Below, in pieces: positions 39,159 through 47,934 of a DNA stretch of 64,000 nucleotides. The DNA comes from Pseudomonadota bacterium (GTDB taxonomy: Bacteria > Pseudomonadota > Gammaproteobacteria > Steroidobacterales > Steroidobacteraceae). The first letter of the stretch is position 1, and every line of letters begins with the position of its first letter. A program made the translations under genes and the position numbers. The notes under the pieces are model-generated. The model was not told where the DNA came from, did not search any database, and worked only from the letters and a program-made list of their open reading frames with translations. The stretch spans positions 1 through 64,000 of the forward strand of contig JAKAXA010000010.1 in the NCBI GenBank assembly GCA_021816775.1, read 5' to 3'.

Positions 39159-40574
39159 GTGGACCTCAAATCGCTGCGTGAGCACATCGCCACCGCCTGG
39201 CGGGGCTCGATCGTCGAGCGCCTGGCCGCGTACGTGCGCATTCCGAACAAATCGCCGCTGTTCGACCCCGACTGGGAAAAAAACGGGCACATGGAGGCGG
39301 CCGTGCAGCTGATGGCCGAGTGGTGCCGCGCGCAGAGCATTCCGGGGATGAAGGTCGAGGTGAAGCGTTTGCCGGGACGCACGCCGGTATTGCTCATCGA
39401 CGTCCCTGGGGAGCTGCCCGGCTGCGTGCTGCTCTACGGCCACATGGACAAGCAGCCGGAATTCACCGGCTGGCACGCGGGCCTCGGGCCCTGGGAACCA
39501 GTGCTGCGCGAGGGCAAGCTCTACGGGCGCGGCGCCGCGGACGATGGTTACGCGGTGTTCAGCTCGCTTGCCGCGATCGCCGCGCTCAAGGCGCAGCGGG
39601 TGGCCCTTGCGCGGTGCGTGGTGCTGATCGAGGCCTCCGAGGAAAGCGGCAGCGTCGATCTGCCGGCGCATCTGGAAACTCTCGGGGATGCCCTCGGGGA
39701 GCCCTCGCTCGTGGTGTGCCTCGATGCCGAGTGCGGCAACTACGAGCAGCTCTGGTGCACGACCTCGCTGCGCGGCAACCTGGTCGGTGAGCTCAGCGTG
39801 CGGGTGCTCGAGGAAGGGGTTCATTCGGGCATGGCGAGCGGCATCGCGCCGAACCCGTTCCGCATCGTCGAGCAGCTGCTCGCGCGGCTGGAGGACCCGC
39901 TCGACGGCAGCCTCAAGCCCGCGGAGCTCACGGTCAGCATTCCCGAGGACCGGATCGCGCAGGCGCGCACCGCCGCACGGGTGCTCGGCGATTCGGTGGC
40001 CGGCAAGCTTCCCTGGACCCAGGGCGCGCGGGCCGTGAGCGCGGACCCGGTGGAGCTGCTGATCAACAGTACCTGGAAAGCCACGCTCTCGGTGACCGGC
40101 GCCGACGGCCTGCCGCCGACGCTGTCGGCCGGCAACGTGCTGCTGCCGGCGCTCACGCTCAAACTTTCGCTGCGCCTGCCGCCGACCTGCGACCCGCTGC
40201 GCGCCGCGCGGGCGGTGAAGGATGTGCTCGAGCGCGATCCGCCATACGGTGCGCAGGTGCGCTTCACGCCGGGCACGCCCACCGCAGGGTGGAACGCGCC
40301 GTCATTCGCGCCGTGGCTGGAGACGTCGATCGATGCGGCCTCGCGGCAGATCTACGGTGAGGGCGCGATGCACGTCGGCTGCGGCGGGACCATTCCCTTC
40401 ATGGCCATGCTCGGGGAGCGCTTCCCGCACACGCAGTTCTTCATCACCGGCGTGCTCGGACCGCACGCCAATGCCCACGGCCCGAACGAATTCCTGCACC
40501 TCGATTACGCAGAGAAGCTCACCGCCTGCGTGTCGCTCGTGCTCGCCGACCACGCCCGCGCGCCGCGCCGCTGA
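39159..40574 (+). CDS. M20 family metallopeptidase (carnosinase/CPG2-like dipeptidase)
   Basis: 471-residue dizinc peptidase. It has the metal motif LLYGHMDKQPEF (H and D), bridging aspartate in GRGAADDGYAVFSS, catalytic glutamates in IEASEESGS, a CLDAEC segment for the next zinc ligand, and GPHANAHGPNEF at the end with the last histidine. The dimerisation domain lies between (about 215-370). The family removes C-terminal or dipeptide residues; substrate unknown. The GTG at 39159 has GGAGAG upstream. No signal peptide, so cytoplasmic. Its stop is 8 bases from the convergent NERD gene. Confidence 0.87.
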   Translation: MDLKSLREHIATAWRGSIVERLAAYVRIPNKSPLFDPDWEKNGHMEAAVQLMAEWCRAQSIPGMKVEVKRLPGRTPVLLIDVPGELPGCVLLYGHMDKQPEFTGWHAGLGPWEPVLREGKLYGRGAADDGYAVFSSLAAIAALKAQRVALARCVVLIEASEESGSVDLPAHLETLGDALGEPSLVVCLDAECGNYEQLWCTTSLRGNLVGELSVRVLEEGVHSGMASGIAPNPFRIVEQLLARLEDPLDGSLKPAELTVSIPEDRIAQARTAARVLGDSVAGKLPWTQGARAVSADPVELLINSTWKATLSVTGADGLPPTLSAGNVLLPALTLKLSLRLPPTCDPLRAARAVKDVLERDPPYGAQVRFTPGTPTAGWNAPSFAPWLETSIDAASRQIYGEGAMHVGCGGTIPFMAMLGERFPHTQFFITGVLGPHANAHGPNEFLHLDYAEKLTACVSLVLADHARAPRR

Positions 40575-40589
40575 GCGCTGATTCAGCGC
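40575..40589. terminator. Short hairpin between convergent genes
   Basis: GCGCTG-ATT-CAGCGC forms a 6-bp stem with a 3-base loop exactly between the M20 peptidase stop and the NERD-protein stop. It lacks a T-tract. It could end both transcripts. Confidence 0.3.
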
Positions 40590-41179
40590 ATGTGCGCCAG
40601 GTTGCTCGGGCGCACGGCCGCGCGCAGCCGCTCCCACGCGTCGCGGTAGTGAGCGAGCATGCCATTCCCCGCATCCGCATCGAGCGGCGGGAACTCCGTG
40701 CCCAGCGCATCGAGCATCAGCGTCCACTTCGGCAGCCCCTTGGGGAAGCGTCCCTCGCGCGTGAACACCACCCGCCCCTCGATCGGCACTTCGCCGGCGA
40801 TCGCCTTCACGGCCGCGATGCGATCGTACAGGCCGCTTTGCGGATTGACGAAGGTGAAGCGCCGCGGCCCGTCCATCACGGTCCACTCGGCCATCTGATC
40901 GCTGCCGAAGATGTTGCCCTGCACCTGGCGCACGTCGATGATCAGAAAGCCGTGCGCACTCAGCAGCAGAAAATCGACGTGATATCCCCCGCCCATGCCG
41001 TCGGGCACCGATATGTCGACCAGATGCTCGCTCGCCACCGCGGTGACCGCCGTGCGCAGCGCCTTGCGCGAGCGGCGCCGGCGGTACCAGTTCGCGAACC
41101 AGGCGATCGCGACGATCAACAGCGCACCGAGCGCGATCAGCACCCACGCAACGAATGGCTGGCTCAGGATCTGCCCCAC
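40583..41179 (-). CDS. Membrane-anchored NERD-domain protein
   Basis: 198 residues with one N-terminal membrane helix (about residues 10-29) followed by basic residues (YRRRRSRKALR), then a NERD domain: HLVDISVPDG...YHVDFLLLSAHGFLIIDVRQVQGNIFG. NERD (nuclease-related) domains resemble restriction-endonuclease folds, with D in HVDFLLL and the D-x-x-Q pair as likely active residues (QVQG replaces the more common K). Nuclease activity is not shown for most members. It is 9 bases downstream of thrC on the same strand. Confidence 0.78.
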   Translation of the reverse strand: MGQILSQPFVAWVLIALGALLIVAIAWFANWYRRRRSRKALRTAVTAVASEHLVDISVPDGMGGGYHVDFLLLSAHGFLIIDVRQVQGNIFGSDQMAEWTVMDGPRRFTFVNPQSGLYDRIAAVKAIAGEVPIEGRVVFTREGRFPKGLPKWTLMLDALGTEFPPLDADAGNGMLAHYRDAWERLRAAVRPSNLAHMR

Positions 41180-41188
41180 TGCCTCCCC

Positions 41189-42493
41189 CTAGCCCGACCC
41201 GCTCGCGAGCGCCGTGCGCAGCGCGCCGAGGTCGGCGTCGATTTCCTGGTATTCACTCGCCCGCGCGTAGAGCGCAGCGAGCGCCGGCGGCACCGGCACC
41301 TGTTGTCCGATCAACGGCTCAATGATCTCACGGAATTTCGCCGGGTGGGCCGTTGCCACCAGCACCCAGTGGCCGCCGCGCCGGCGCTCCTCGCTCAGTC
41401 GCGCATAGGCCTCGGCCGCCACCGCCGTGTGCGGGCACCAGATCCGCCCGCGGCGCCGGTAATCGCTCGCAATCCGCGCGCGGATCGCCTCGTCCTCGAC
41501 GCTGCACGCGCTCACCGCGGCGCGCACTGAGTCAAGCTGCGGATACAGCGCCCGCAGCCGCTCCATGTTGCTCGGGTCGCCGACGTCCATGGCCGAGGCG
41601 AGCGTGGCGATGCTCGGGCGGGGCTGCCAGCGGCCGTCGGCGAGAAAGTCCGGGACGGTGCGGTTGGCGTTGTGCGCCAGCACCACCTCCCCGATCGGCA
41701 GGCCGAGACGGCGCGCCCAGATGCAGGCCACCGCATTGCCGAGATTGCCGCTCGGGATGACGAACGACACCGGCTCCCCGTGCGCGCCGGCGAGCGCCAG
41801 GCTCGTCGCCGCGTAATACACCGTCTGCGGCAGCAGACGGCCGAGGTTGATGCTGTTGGCCGAGGAAAGCGCCCGGGAGCGGCGCAGCCGCTCGTCGAGA
41901 AACGCCTGCTTGACCAGCTTCTGGCAGTCATCGAAGGTCCCGCGGACCGCGAACGAGCGCACGTTGCCGCCCCAGCAGGTCAGCTGCTGCTGCTGGGTAG
42001 GGGATACCAGGCCCTGCGGAAACAGCACCACCACTTCGATGCCGGGGCGGCCGTGGAAGGCCGCCGCCACCGCCCCACCGGTGTCCCCCGAGGTCGCCAC
42101 GAGGATGGTGAGCGGACGGGACTCGGCCCCGCGCAGGCGGCTCAGGCACGCGGCAAGAAACCGCGCGCCGAAGTCCTTGAAGGCCGCCGTCGGGCCGTGA
42201 AACAGCTCGAGCACGCCGAGCCGCTCGCCCTCGAGCGGCACCAGCGGTGCCGGGAAATTGAACGCCTCAGCGCTGATCGGCCCCATCGCCGCCTCGAGCG
42301 CATCGCCCGCGGCGAACGGCCCGATCAGGCGCTCGGCAAGCTGCGCGAGGCCGCGCGAGCCCCCGAGCGTGGCGCGGGAAACGTCGGGCCAGTGCTGCGG
42401 CACGTAGAGCCCGCCGTCCGGCGCGAGCCCTTGCACGAGCGCTTGGCTGAAGCCCGCCGTGAGCCGCTCATCGCGGGTGCTTTGATACCGCAT
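41189..42493 (-). CDS. thrC: Threonine synthase
   Basis: PLP enzyme converting O-phosphohomoserine to threonine. The 434-residue product is of the E. coli type: MRYQSTRDERLTAGFSQALVQGLAPDGGLYVP, PLP-lysine in GPTAAFKDFGARF, LVATSGDTGGAVAAAF and PSGNLGNAVA. The ATG at 42493 gives the family N terminus; it follows thrB by 23 bases. GAGGGG is close to it, so spacing is short, and an ATG 9 bases earlier is possible. Last gene of the thrA-thrB-thrC operon, with the NERD gene behind it. Confidence 0.95.
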   Translation of the reverse strand: MRYQSTRDERLTAGFSQALVQGLAPDGGLYVPQHWPDVSRATLGGSRGLAQLAERLIGPFAAGDALEAAMGPISAEAFNFPAPLVPLEGERLGVLELFHGPTAAFKDFGARFLAACLSRLRGAESRPLTILVATSGDTGGAVAAAFHGRPGIEVVVLFPQGLVSPTQQQQLTCWGGNVRSFAVRGTFDDCQKLVKQAFLDERLRRSRALSSANSINLGRLLPQTVYYAATSLALAGAHGEPVSFVIPSGNLGNAVACIWARRLGLPIGEVVLAHNANRTVPDFLADGRWQPRPSIATLASAMDVGDPSNMERLRALYPQLDSVRAAVSACSVEDEAIRARIASDYRRRGRIWCPHTAVAAEAYARLSEERRRGGHWVLVATAHPAKFREIIEPLIGQQVPVPPALAALYARASEYQEIDADLGALRTALASGSG

Positions 42494-42516
42494 GCCCCTC
42501 ATTGCCGTCTGGCCCG

Positions 42517-43458
42517 TCAGCCGCTCGCCACCACGCGTGCGCCCTCCCGGTCGAGATTGACCACCCACTCATCGATGGTTGCGCCGCCGGCGATGAGCGG
42601 AGCGCGCATCGCCGCGAGCACCGCCGGCGCCTGCGCCTCGAGCGCCCAGGCGAACACCGTGGGCCCCGCCCCGGAAATCGAGCAGCCGAGCGCCCCGGCG
42701 GCGAGCGCCGCGACACGCACCGCGGCGAATCCGGGAATCAGCGCCTGGCGCTGCGGCTCGATGACCACGTCCTCGAACGAGGCGCGGATCATGTCCAGAT
42801 CGTTGGTGTAGCAGCCGGAGATGAATCCGGCGAGATTGGCGGTCTGCCACACGAAATCCGATAGCGATACCTCGCGCTTGAGGATGGCGCGCGCCTGGCG
42901 CGTGGCGAGGAACATGTGCGGATGGACGATCACCGCGCACACCCCCTGCGGGACCGGAATGCGCTTCACGCGCGGCTGATCGATGCCCACGGTGAGCACC
43001 AGCCCGCCAAAGAGCGAGGGTGAGATGTTGTCCACGTGCAGCGAGCCGCTCGCCACCGCCTCGCCCTGCATCGCGAACTGCAAAAGCTCGAGCTTCTCGC
43101 AGGGCGCACCGAGCAGCGCGTTCGCCGCGACCACCGCACCGACGGCCGAGGCGGCCGAGCCGCCGAGCCCCGAGCCGAGCGGGATGCCCTTCTCGATGCG
43201 CATCTCGAACCCGAAGCCCGGGGCGAGCGCCTCGTGCAGCGCAAGCAGCGCGCGCCCCGCGGTATTCTGCGCCGGGTCGGTCGGCAGCTCGCCTGCGATG
43301 CCGCTCACCGCCGAAATCCTCACGCCCGGCTGGCCGCTGCGGCTCACGGTCACCCGGTCCCCGAGCGCATCCACGGCGAAGCCGAGGATGTCAAAGCCAA
43401 TGGCAACGTTGCCGACCGAGGCCGGCGCGAACGCCGTCGCCCATTGCGGTGCGCTCAC
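42517..43458 (-). CDS. thrB: Homoserine kinase (GHMP family)
   Basis: Phosphorylates homoserine in threonine synthesis. The 313-residue protein has ASVGNVAIGFDILGFAVD, the ATP loop GIPLGSGLGGSAASAVGAVVAAN, and C-terminal GALGCSISGAGPTVFA. The start overlaps the thrA stop by 4 bases (ATGA), giving translational coupling. GHMP type as in E. coli, not the HSK2 type of Pseudomonas. Confidence 0.96.
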   Translation of the reverse strand: MSAPQWATAFAPASVGNVAIGFDILGFAVDALGDRVTVSRSGQPGVRISAVSGIAGELPTDPAQNTAGRALLALHEALAPGFGFEMRIEKGIPLGSGLGGSAASAVGAVVAANALLGAPCEKLELLQFAMQGEAVASGSLHVDNISPSLFGGLVLTVGIDQPRVKRIPVPQGVCAVIVHPHMFLATRQARAILKREVSLSDFVWQTANLAGFISGCYTNDLDMIRASFEDVVIEPQRQALIPGFAAVRVAALAAGALGCSISGAGPTVFAWALEAQAPAVLAAMRAPLIAGGATIDEWVVNLDREGARVVASG

Positions 43459-45938
43459 AGCCGTGCCCCCAGGTAGGCCGACAGGCGCAGCAGATCGGCG
43501 AATACCCCTCCGGCGGTGACCTCGGGACCGGCGCCCGGACCCTGTACGATGAGCGGGTTGTCGCAGTAGCGGTGGGTCGCGAAGCGCACGACGTTGTCGG
43601 TGAGCGCGATGTTGGCGAAGGCATGCTGCGCGTCCAACTCGACCAGTCCCACCGTGGCCTGCCCGTCGGCGCGCAGACGCCCGACGTAACGCAGCACACG
43701 GCCGCCGCCGCGCGCCTTCTCGAACCGCTCGCGCATCGCCGCATCCGAGCGCGGCAAGCGGCCCATGAACTCCTCGATGGAGCCGCGCTCCAGGCCCGCC
43801 GGCACCAGGCTCTCCACCTGCACATCGGCGAGCTCGAGCTCCAGGCCCATCTCGCGCCCGAGGATGATCAGCTTGCGCGCCACGTCCATTCCGGAGAGGT
43901 CATCGCGCGGATCGGGCTCGGTGTAGCCGCGCTGGCGCGCCTCGCGCACGATGTCCGAGAACGGCGTGCCGCCGTTGTAGACATTGAAAAGATAGGCGAG
44001 CGTGCCGGAGAAGATGCCCTCGATGCTCGCGATCTCATCTCCGGTCTCGCGCAGGTCGCGCAGCGTGTGCACCACCGGCAGGCCCGCCCCCACGGTCGCC
44101 TCGTACAGGTAGTGCGCCTGGCCGGCGCGCCGCGCCGCCTGCAGCTCTCGGTAATAGGAGAGGTCTGCGCTATTGGCCTTCTTGTTCGGCGTGATCACGT
44201 GGATGCCCGCGCGCAGCCACCCGGCGTAGCGGCCGGCGATCTCGCTGCTCGCGGTGCAGTCGATGAGCACGGTGTGCGGCAGGTAATCGACCCGCACGTG
44301 CTCGATGAAGCGCTCCAGATCGGCCGGTGTGCCGCTATGCTCGTACTGCTCGCGCCACGAGGCGAGCCCGATGCCGGTGTCGGCGAGCACCATGCGCTGG
44401 GAGCCGAGAATGCCGCGCACGCGCAGATCGAGCTTGAACTGCTCGCGCAGCCGCTCGCTCTGCGAGGCGATCTGCCCGAGCAGCACGTGCCCGACGGTGC
44501 CCGGGCCGATGATCCCGACTGACAGGGTGTGCGGCGACAGGTACAGCCCGGCGTGCGCGGCACGCAGCGCGCGCGTTGCCGAGCGGCCCTCGACCACCAC
44601 GGAAATATTGCGCTCCGAGGCACCCTGCGCGATGGCGCGCACGTTCACCGCCGCTGTGCCCAGCGCGTTGAAGACCTTGGCCGCCACCCCCGGCGTACCG
44701 GCCATGCCATCCCCGACGATGGCGAGGATCGCCAGGTCCGAATCGATCTCGACGCTCTGAATCTGCCCCTCGAGCAGCTCCCGCTCGAAGGCCCGGCGGA
44801 TGACCGCGGCGGCCCGCTCGCCCTCGCTCTGGGGAATGGCGCAGCAGATCGAGTGCTCGGAGCTGCCTTGCGAGATCAGAATCACCGAGATCCCCTCCTC
44901 GCGCAGCGCTCCGAACAGCCGGTGCGCCGTGCCGGGCACGCCGATCATGCCGGCGCCCTCGAGGTTCACCAGCGCCACCTGATCGATGCTGGCGATGCCC
45001 TTGACCGGCAGCTGCGAGTGCGGCTCGGCGCAGATCAGCGTGCCGGGCTTCTCAGGCGCGAAGGTATTGCGGATCCAGATCGGGATGGCATCGCCCACCG
45101 CCGGGGCCATGGTCTGCGGATGGATCACCTTGGCGCCGAAGTAGGCCAGTTCCATCGCCTCGCTGTAGGAGAGCGAGTCGATCACCGTGGCATCCGGGAC
45201 GCGGCGCGGATCGGCCGAAAGCACCCCGTCGACGTCGGTCCAGATGTGGATCTCCGCCGCCCCGAGCAGCGCCCCGAAGATCGAGGCGGAGAAGTCGCTC
45301 CCGTTGCGCCCGAGCGTGGTCTGCACCCCGCGCCGGTCGGCGGCGATGAAGCCGGTGATCACCAGCGTGCCTTTGAAGTCGCCGTCCACCAGGTCGGTAA
45401 GCTGCGCGCGCGAAGCCTCCCACTGCACGGCAGGCCCCAGCGGGCCCCACTCGACCACGACCACGCGCCGTGCATCGACCCATTGCACCGGCCCGCGGCG
45501 CTGGGCACGCGACTCGAGGAAGCGATGGAAGAGCTTGGTCGACCAGATCTCCCCATACCCTGCGATCAGGTCGCGCACATTGGCAGCGGCCGAGCGGGTC
45601 AGCTTGACCGTCTGCAGAATCCCCTCCAGGTCGTGGCAGTCCCGGTCGAATCCGGCCATGTACAAGCGCATAGCCTCCGGGCTGAGCAGCGCCTCGGCGA
45701 GCGCCGCATGGCGCGCGCGCAGCGCGGCGATCTCGGCCCGATACGCCTCATCCTGCGCCTCGGCGAGGCGGATCAGTCCGAGCAGCGCGTCGGTGACGCC
45801 CTTGCAGGCCGAGAGCACCACGCCAAGCCGCCCGGCCGGCGAGCCCTCGAGGATGGCCGCCACGCGCTCGAAGCAGGCGGCATCGGCGACGCTCGAGCCG
45901 CCGAATTTGTGCACGACCCAGGGTGCGGAATTCGACAT
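43455..45938 (-). CDS. thrA: Bifunctional aspartokinase I/homoserine dehydrogenase I
   Basis: 827-residue fusion. The N-terminal aspartate kinase starts VHKFGGSSVADAACFERV, followed by two ACT domains for allosteric control by threonine, then homoserine dehydrogenase with the NAD(P) loop GIIGPGTVGHVLLGQI, ITPNKKANS, and FSGTLAYLFNVYN. It covers steps one and three of the aspartate pathway. The ATG at 45938 matches the family; upstream in-frame codons (to 46100) look non-coding. Length is 7 residues longer than E. coli ThrA. TAGAGT (minus strand, 45971-45976) could be a -10. No threonine/isoleucine-rich leader peptide is visible in the 115-base divergent gap. Confidence 0.96.
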   Translation of the reverse strand: MSNSAPWVVHKFGGSSVADAACFERVAAILEGSPAGRLGVVLSACKGVTDALLGLIRLAEAQDEAYRAEIAALRARHAALAEALLSPEAMRLYMAGFDRDCHDLEGILQTVKLTRSAAANVRDLIAGYGEIWSTKLFHRFLESRAQRRGPVQWVDARRVVVVEWGPLGPAVQWEASRAQLTDLVDGDFKGTLVITGFIAADRRGVQTTLGRNGSDFSASIFGALLGAAEIHIWTDVDGVLSADPRRVPDATVIDSLSYSEAMELAYFGAKVIHPQTMAPAVGDAIPIWIRNTFAPEKPGTLICAEPHSQLPVKGIASIDQVALVNLEGAGMIGVPGTAHRLFGALREEGISVILISQGSSEHSICCAIPQSEGERAAAVIRRAFERELLEGQIQSVEIDSDLAILAIVGDGMAGTPGVAAKVFNALGTAAVNVRAIAQGASERNISVVVEGRSATRALRAAHAGLYLSPHTLSVGIIGPGTVGHVLLGQIASQSERLREQFKLDLRVRGILGSQRMVLADTGIGLASWREQYEHSGTPADLERFIEHVRVDYLPHTVLIDCTASSEIAGRYAGWLRAGIHVITPNKKANSADLSYYRELQAARRAGQAHYLYEATVGAGLPVVHTLRDLRETGDEIASIEGIFSGTLAYLFNVYNGGTPFSDIVREARQRGYTEPDPRDDLSGMDVARKLIILGREMGLELELADVQVESLVPAGLERGSIEEFMGRLPRSDAAMRERFEKARGGGRVLRYVGRLRADGQATVGLVELDAQHAFANIALTDNVVRFATHRYCDNPLIVQGPGAGPEVTAGGVFADLLRLSAYLGARL

Positions 45939-46041
45939 CGGTTGCAGATCACCTGAGGGAGAGCCGTGCGACTCTACTGATGCGCACCTGCGCGCGCAAT
46001 GGATCAACCGACGGATCGCCCCTCGCCGGCCGGCGCGCCGG

Positions 46042-46047
46042 TAGAAT
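46042..46047 (+). promoter_or_regulatory. Candidate -10 element, 6 bases from a start codon
   Basis: TAGAAT within GCCGGTAGAATGGACCA ends 6 bases before the ATG at 46054. The 12-mer GCCGGTAGAATG is identical to that before icd. No Shine-Dalgarno. Confidence 0.35.
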
Positions 46048-46053
46048 GGACCA

Positions 46054-46620
46054 ATGAACGAGAGCGAGATCATCCGCGGGCAGCTCGCCACGGAGCGCAT
46101 CCACGCTGCGCAGGTGGCGAACGCCTGTGTCGCGGCGTTCGGTGCCGAGCGCGACGGCGCGGCCGAACCGCCGGCGGCGTTTCGCGAGGCGAGCGTCAGC
46201 TACCTCGCGTGGGTCTTAAGCCGCTTCGAGCAGCGCGATCAGCTGCTTGCCGAACTCATCGCGCGAGCCGGCTCGGGCGCCGGGGAGCGCGAGGACACCG
46301 TGCCGCCTGAGCTCGGCGAGCTGGCGGCCCGCGACGGCACCAGTCGCCAAGCGCTCACCCGCCTGGAAAACGCACTCGCTGCGGCCGCACCCGAGACCGC
46401 TCGGGCGGCCTGGCAGGCCTTCGGGCAATTCTTCAATACGCTGTGGTACGCGCGGCGGGAAGCCATCGAGCGCCACCTCGCGCGCCTGCCGCGCATCGCC
46501 AGCTGGCGAGCGGTGTGCGCAATCGATGCCGACTCGATCCTCGAGGAGCGCACGCGCTACGCGCAGGTGGCCGAGCACCTGCCCTCGGGCATCACCCTGC
46601 TCGGCGCCACCGGGCGTTAG
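46054..46620 (+). CDS. Unassigned helical protein
   Basis: 188 residues, soluble, rich in alanine, glutamate and arginine, predicted almost all helical. I recognise no family. Seen features are SYLAWVLSRFEQRDQLLAEL in the first half, and a tryptophan-containing segment (AWQAFGQFFNTLWYARREAIERHLARLPRIASWRAVCAIDADSILEERTRYAQV). The regular coding character and clean start support a real gene. It is divergent from thrA and converges on a DUF7009-like gene, 7 bases apart. Confidence 0.7.
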   Translation: MNESEIIRGQLATERIHAAQVANACVAAFGAERDGAAEPPAAFREASVSYLAWVLSRFEQRDQLLAELIARAGSGAGEREDTVPPELGELAARDGTSRQALTRLENALAAAAPETARAAWQAFGQFFNTLWYARREAIERHLARLPRIASWRAVCAIDADSILEERTRYAQVAEHLPSGITLLGATGR

Positions 46621-46627
46621 CGCGCGC

Positions 46628-47014
46628 TCAGCACTCGCGCCGCCCTTGCGCGACGCCCGGATGCGGAAACTGATCGCTCTCCTCCTCGCCCGCCCGCGGC
46701 ACGAGGCAGGCGTAATCCTTCTCCAGCACCAGCTGCACGGTGTCTGCACCCGCCCGCGGCTCGGCGCTCAGCGTCACCAGATCGGTGCCGCACCAGCGCT
46801 CGGCGAGCGCCGAAGGGACTCTAAATTCGATGACATTTCCGCTATAAGCAACTGATATTTCGCCTATTTTATCGTCTGAACGCAGGCGATAGATCAGCTG
46901 TCCGCCGCCTGGAAATTCCGTGCGCTCCTGCACCTGTCCCGCCTCGGCGAGCGCGCGGATCTCAACCTGCGTGAGACGCACGCGCAGCGCATTGCCCTTG
47001 ATTCGCAGCTTCAT
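46628..47014 (-). CDS. DUF7009-like small protein
   Basis: 128 residues beginning MKLRIKGNALRVRLTQVEIRAL, then GGGQLIYRLRSD and EISVAYSGNVIEFRVPSALAERWCGTDLVTL, a beta-rich pattern I associate with the DUF7009 family. Function unknown. Bases about 46815-46900 inside the gene are clearly more AT-rich than the surroundings, with unusual codons for this genome, a possible sign of transfer or relaxed selection. The ATG overlaps the CoA ester lyase stop by 4 bases, so it is the last gene of the MaoC-lyase unit. The C-terminal 20 residues look unstructured. Confidence 0.72.
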   Translation of the reverse strand: MKLRIKGNALRVRLTQVEIRALAEAGQVQERTEFPGGGQLIYRLRSDDKIGEISVAYSGNVIEFRVPSALAERWCGTDLVTLSAEPRAGADTVQLVLEKDYACLVPRAGEEESDQFPHPGVAQGRREC

Positions 47015-47934
47015 GGTTTCATCTCCGGCGTGATCGCCGCGCCAGCCGCCAGCATACGCCGGGCGAGCCGCCAGTGCGGCCGATCGATCATCCGCCCGTC
47101 GAGCGAAGTCACCCCCGCCCCTCCGGCCGCCTCGAACGCGGCCACCACCCGGCGCGCCCAGTCGAGCTCCTCGGCGCTCGGCGTGAACGCCGTGTTGATC
47201 ACCGCGACCTGATCGGGATGAATGGCGAGCTTGCCGGCGAACCCGTCATCGCGCGCACGCTCGGCCTCACGGCGCAATCCCTCGGCATCGCGCAAATCCA
47301 CGTGCACCCCATCGATGGCGGGTATGCCGAGCGCGGCGGCCGTGAGCAGACACGTGGTGCGGGCCTGCTCGAACGCCGGGCGCAGCGCGCCGTCGGGATT
47401 GCATTGGACGCGCGCGCCGAGGGCCGCCGAGAGGTCCTCCAAGCCCCAGGTGAGCCCCGCCAGACGCCGGGCGGAGGCGCGGTGCACGGCCGCTGCCTGG
47501 GGATAGGACGGCAGCGCAAGGAGCCCCGCAGGGGTCTCGGTGCCGATCACCACGAGGGAGGTCATGCCGACGGCGATACCGTGTCCGGCCTCGATCGCCT
47601 CGAGCGTGAGCGCGATGCGCTCGATGTCGGCGTAGCTGTCAACCTTGGGCAGCACGAGGCCCGCGGGCCTGCCGGCGATCACCGCAGTGGCATCCTCGTA
47701 GAGCCGCCCGCTTGAGAGGGCGTTGACGCGCACCCACAGCTGCGCGCGCGTCGCGACGCCATGGGCCTGCAGGAACTCCAGCACCAGCCCGCGCGCGTGC
47801 GGCAAGCGCTGCGGGTCGACCGAATCCTCCAAATCGAGGATCAGCGCATCGGCGGCGCACTCCAGGGCCTTGGCGAGCTTGCGCTCGCTGTCGCCGGGCA
47901 CGAACAGCAGCGAGCGCAGCGGCGCGGCGCTCAT
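47011..47934 (-). CDS. CoA ester lyase (HpcH/HpaI, citrate-lyase beta-like)
   Basis: 307-residue TIM-barrel lyase. Typical motifs: LRSLLFVPGDSERKLAKAL, DALILDLEDSVDP with metal-binding acids, WVRVNAL, GLVLPKVDSY, IGTETPAGLLALP, and LTWGLEDLSAALGA. Members cleave malyl-, methylmalyl- or citramalyl-CoA. The partner hydratase gene ends in its start codon (ATGA overlap), so a hydration-then-cleavage sequence of an enoyl-CoA such as mesaconyl-CoA is plausible but unproven. The ATG at 47934 was preferred to a longer start at 47970. Confidence 0.87.
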   Translation of the reverse strand: MSAAPLRSLLFVPGDSERKLAKALECAADALILDLEDSVDPQRLPHARGLVLEFLQAHGVATRAQLWVRVNALSSGRLYEDATAVIAGRPAGLVLPKVDSYADIERIALTLEAIEAGHGIAVGMTSLVVIGTETPAGLLALPSYPQAAAVHRASARRLAGLTWGLEDLSAALGARVQCNPDGALRPAFEQARTTCLLTAAALGIPAIDGVHVDLRDAEGLRREAERARDDGFAGKLAIHPDQVAVINTAFTPSAEELDWARRVVAAFEAAGGAGVTSLDGRMIDRPHWRLARRMLAAGAAITPEMKP

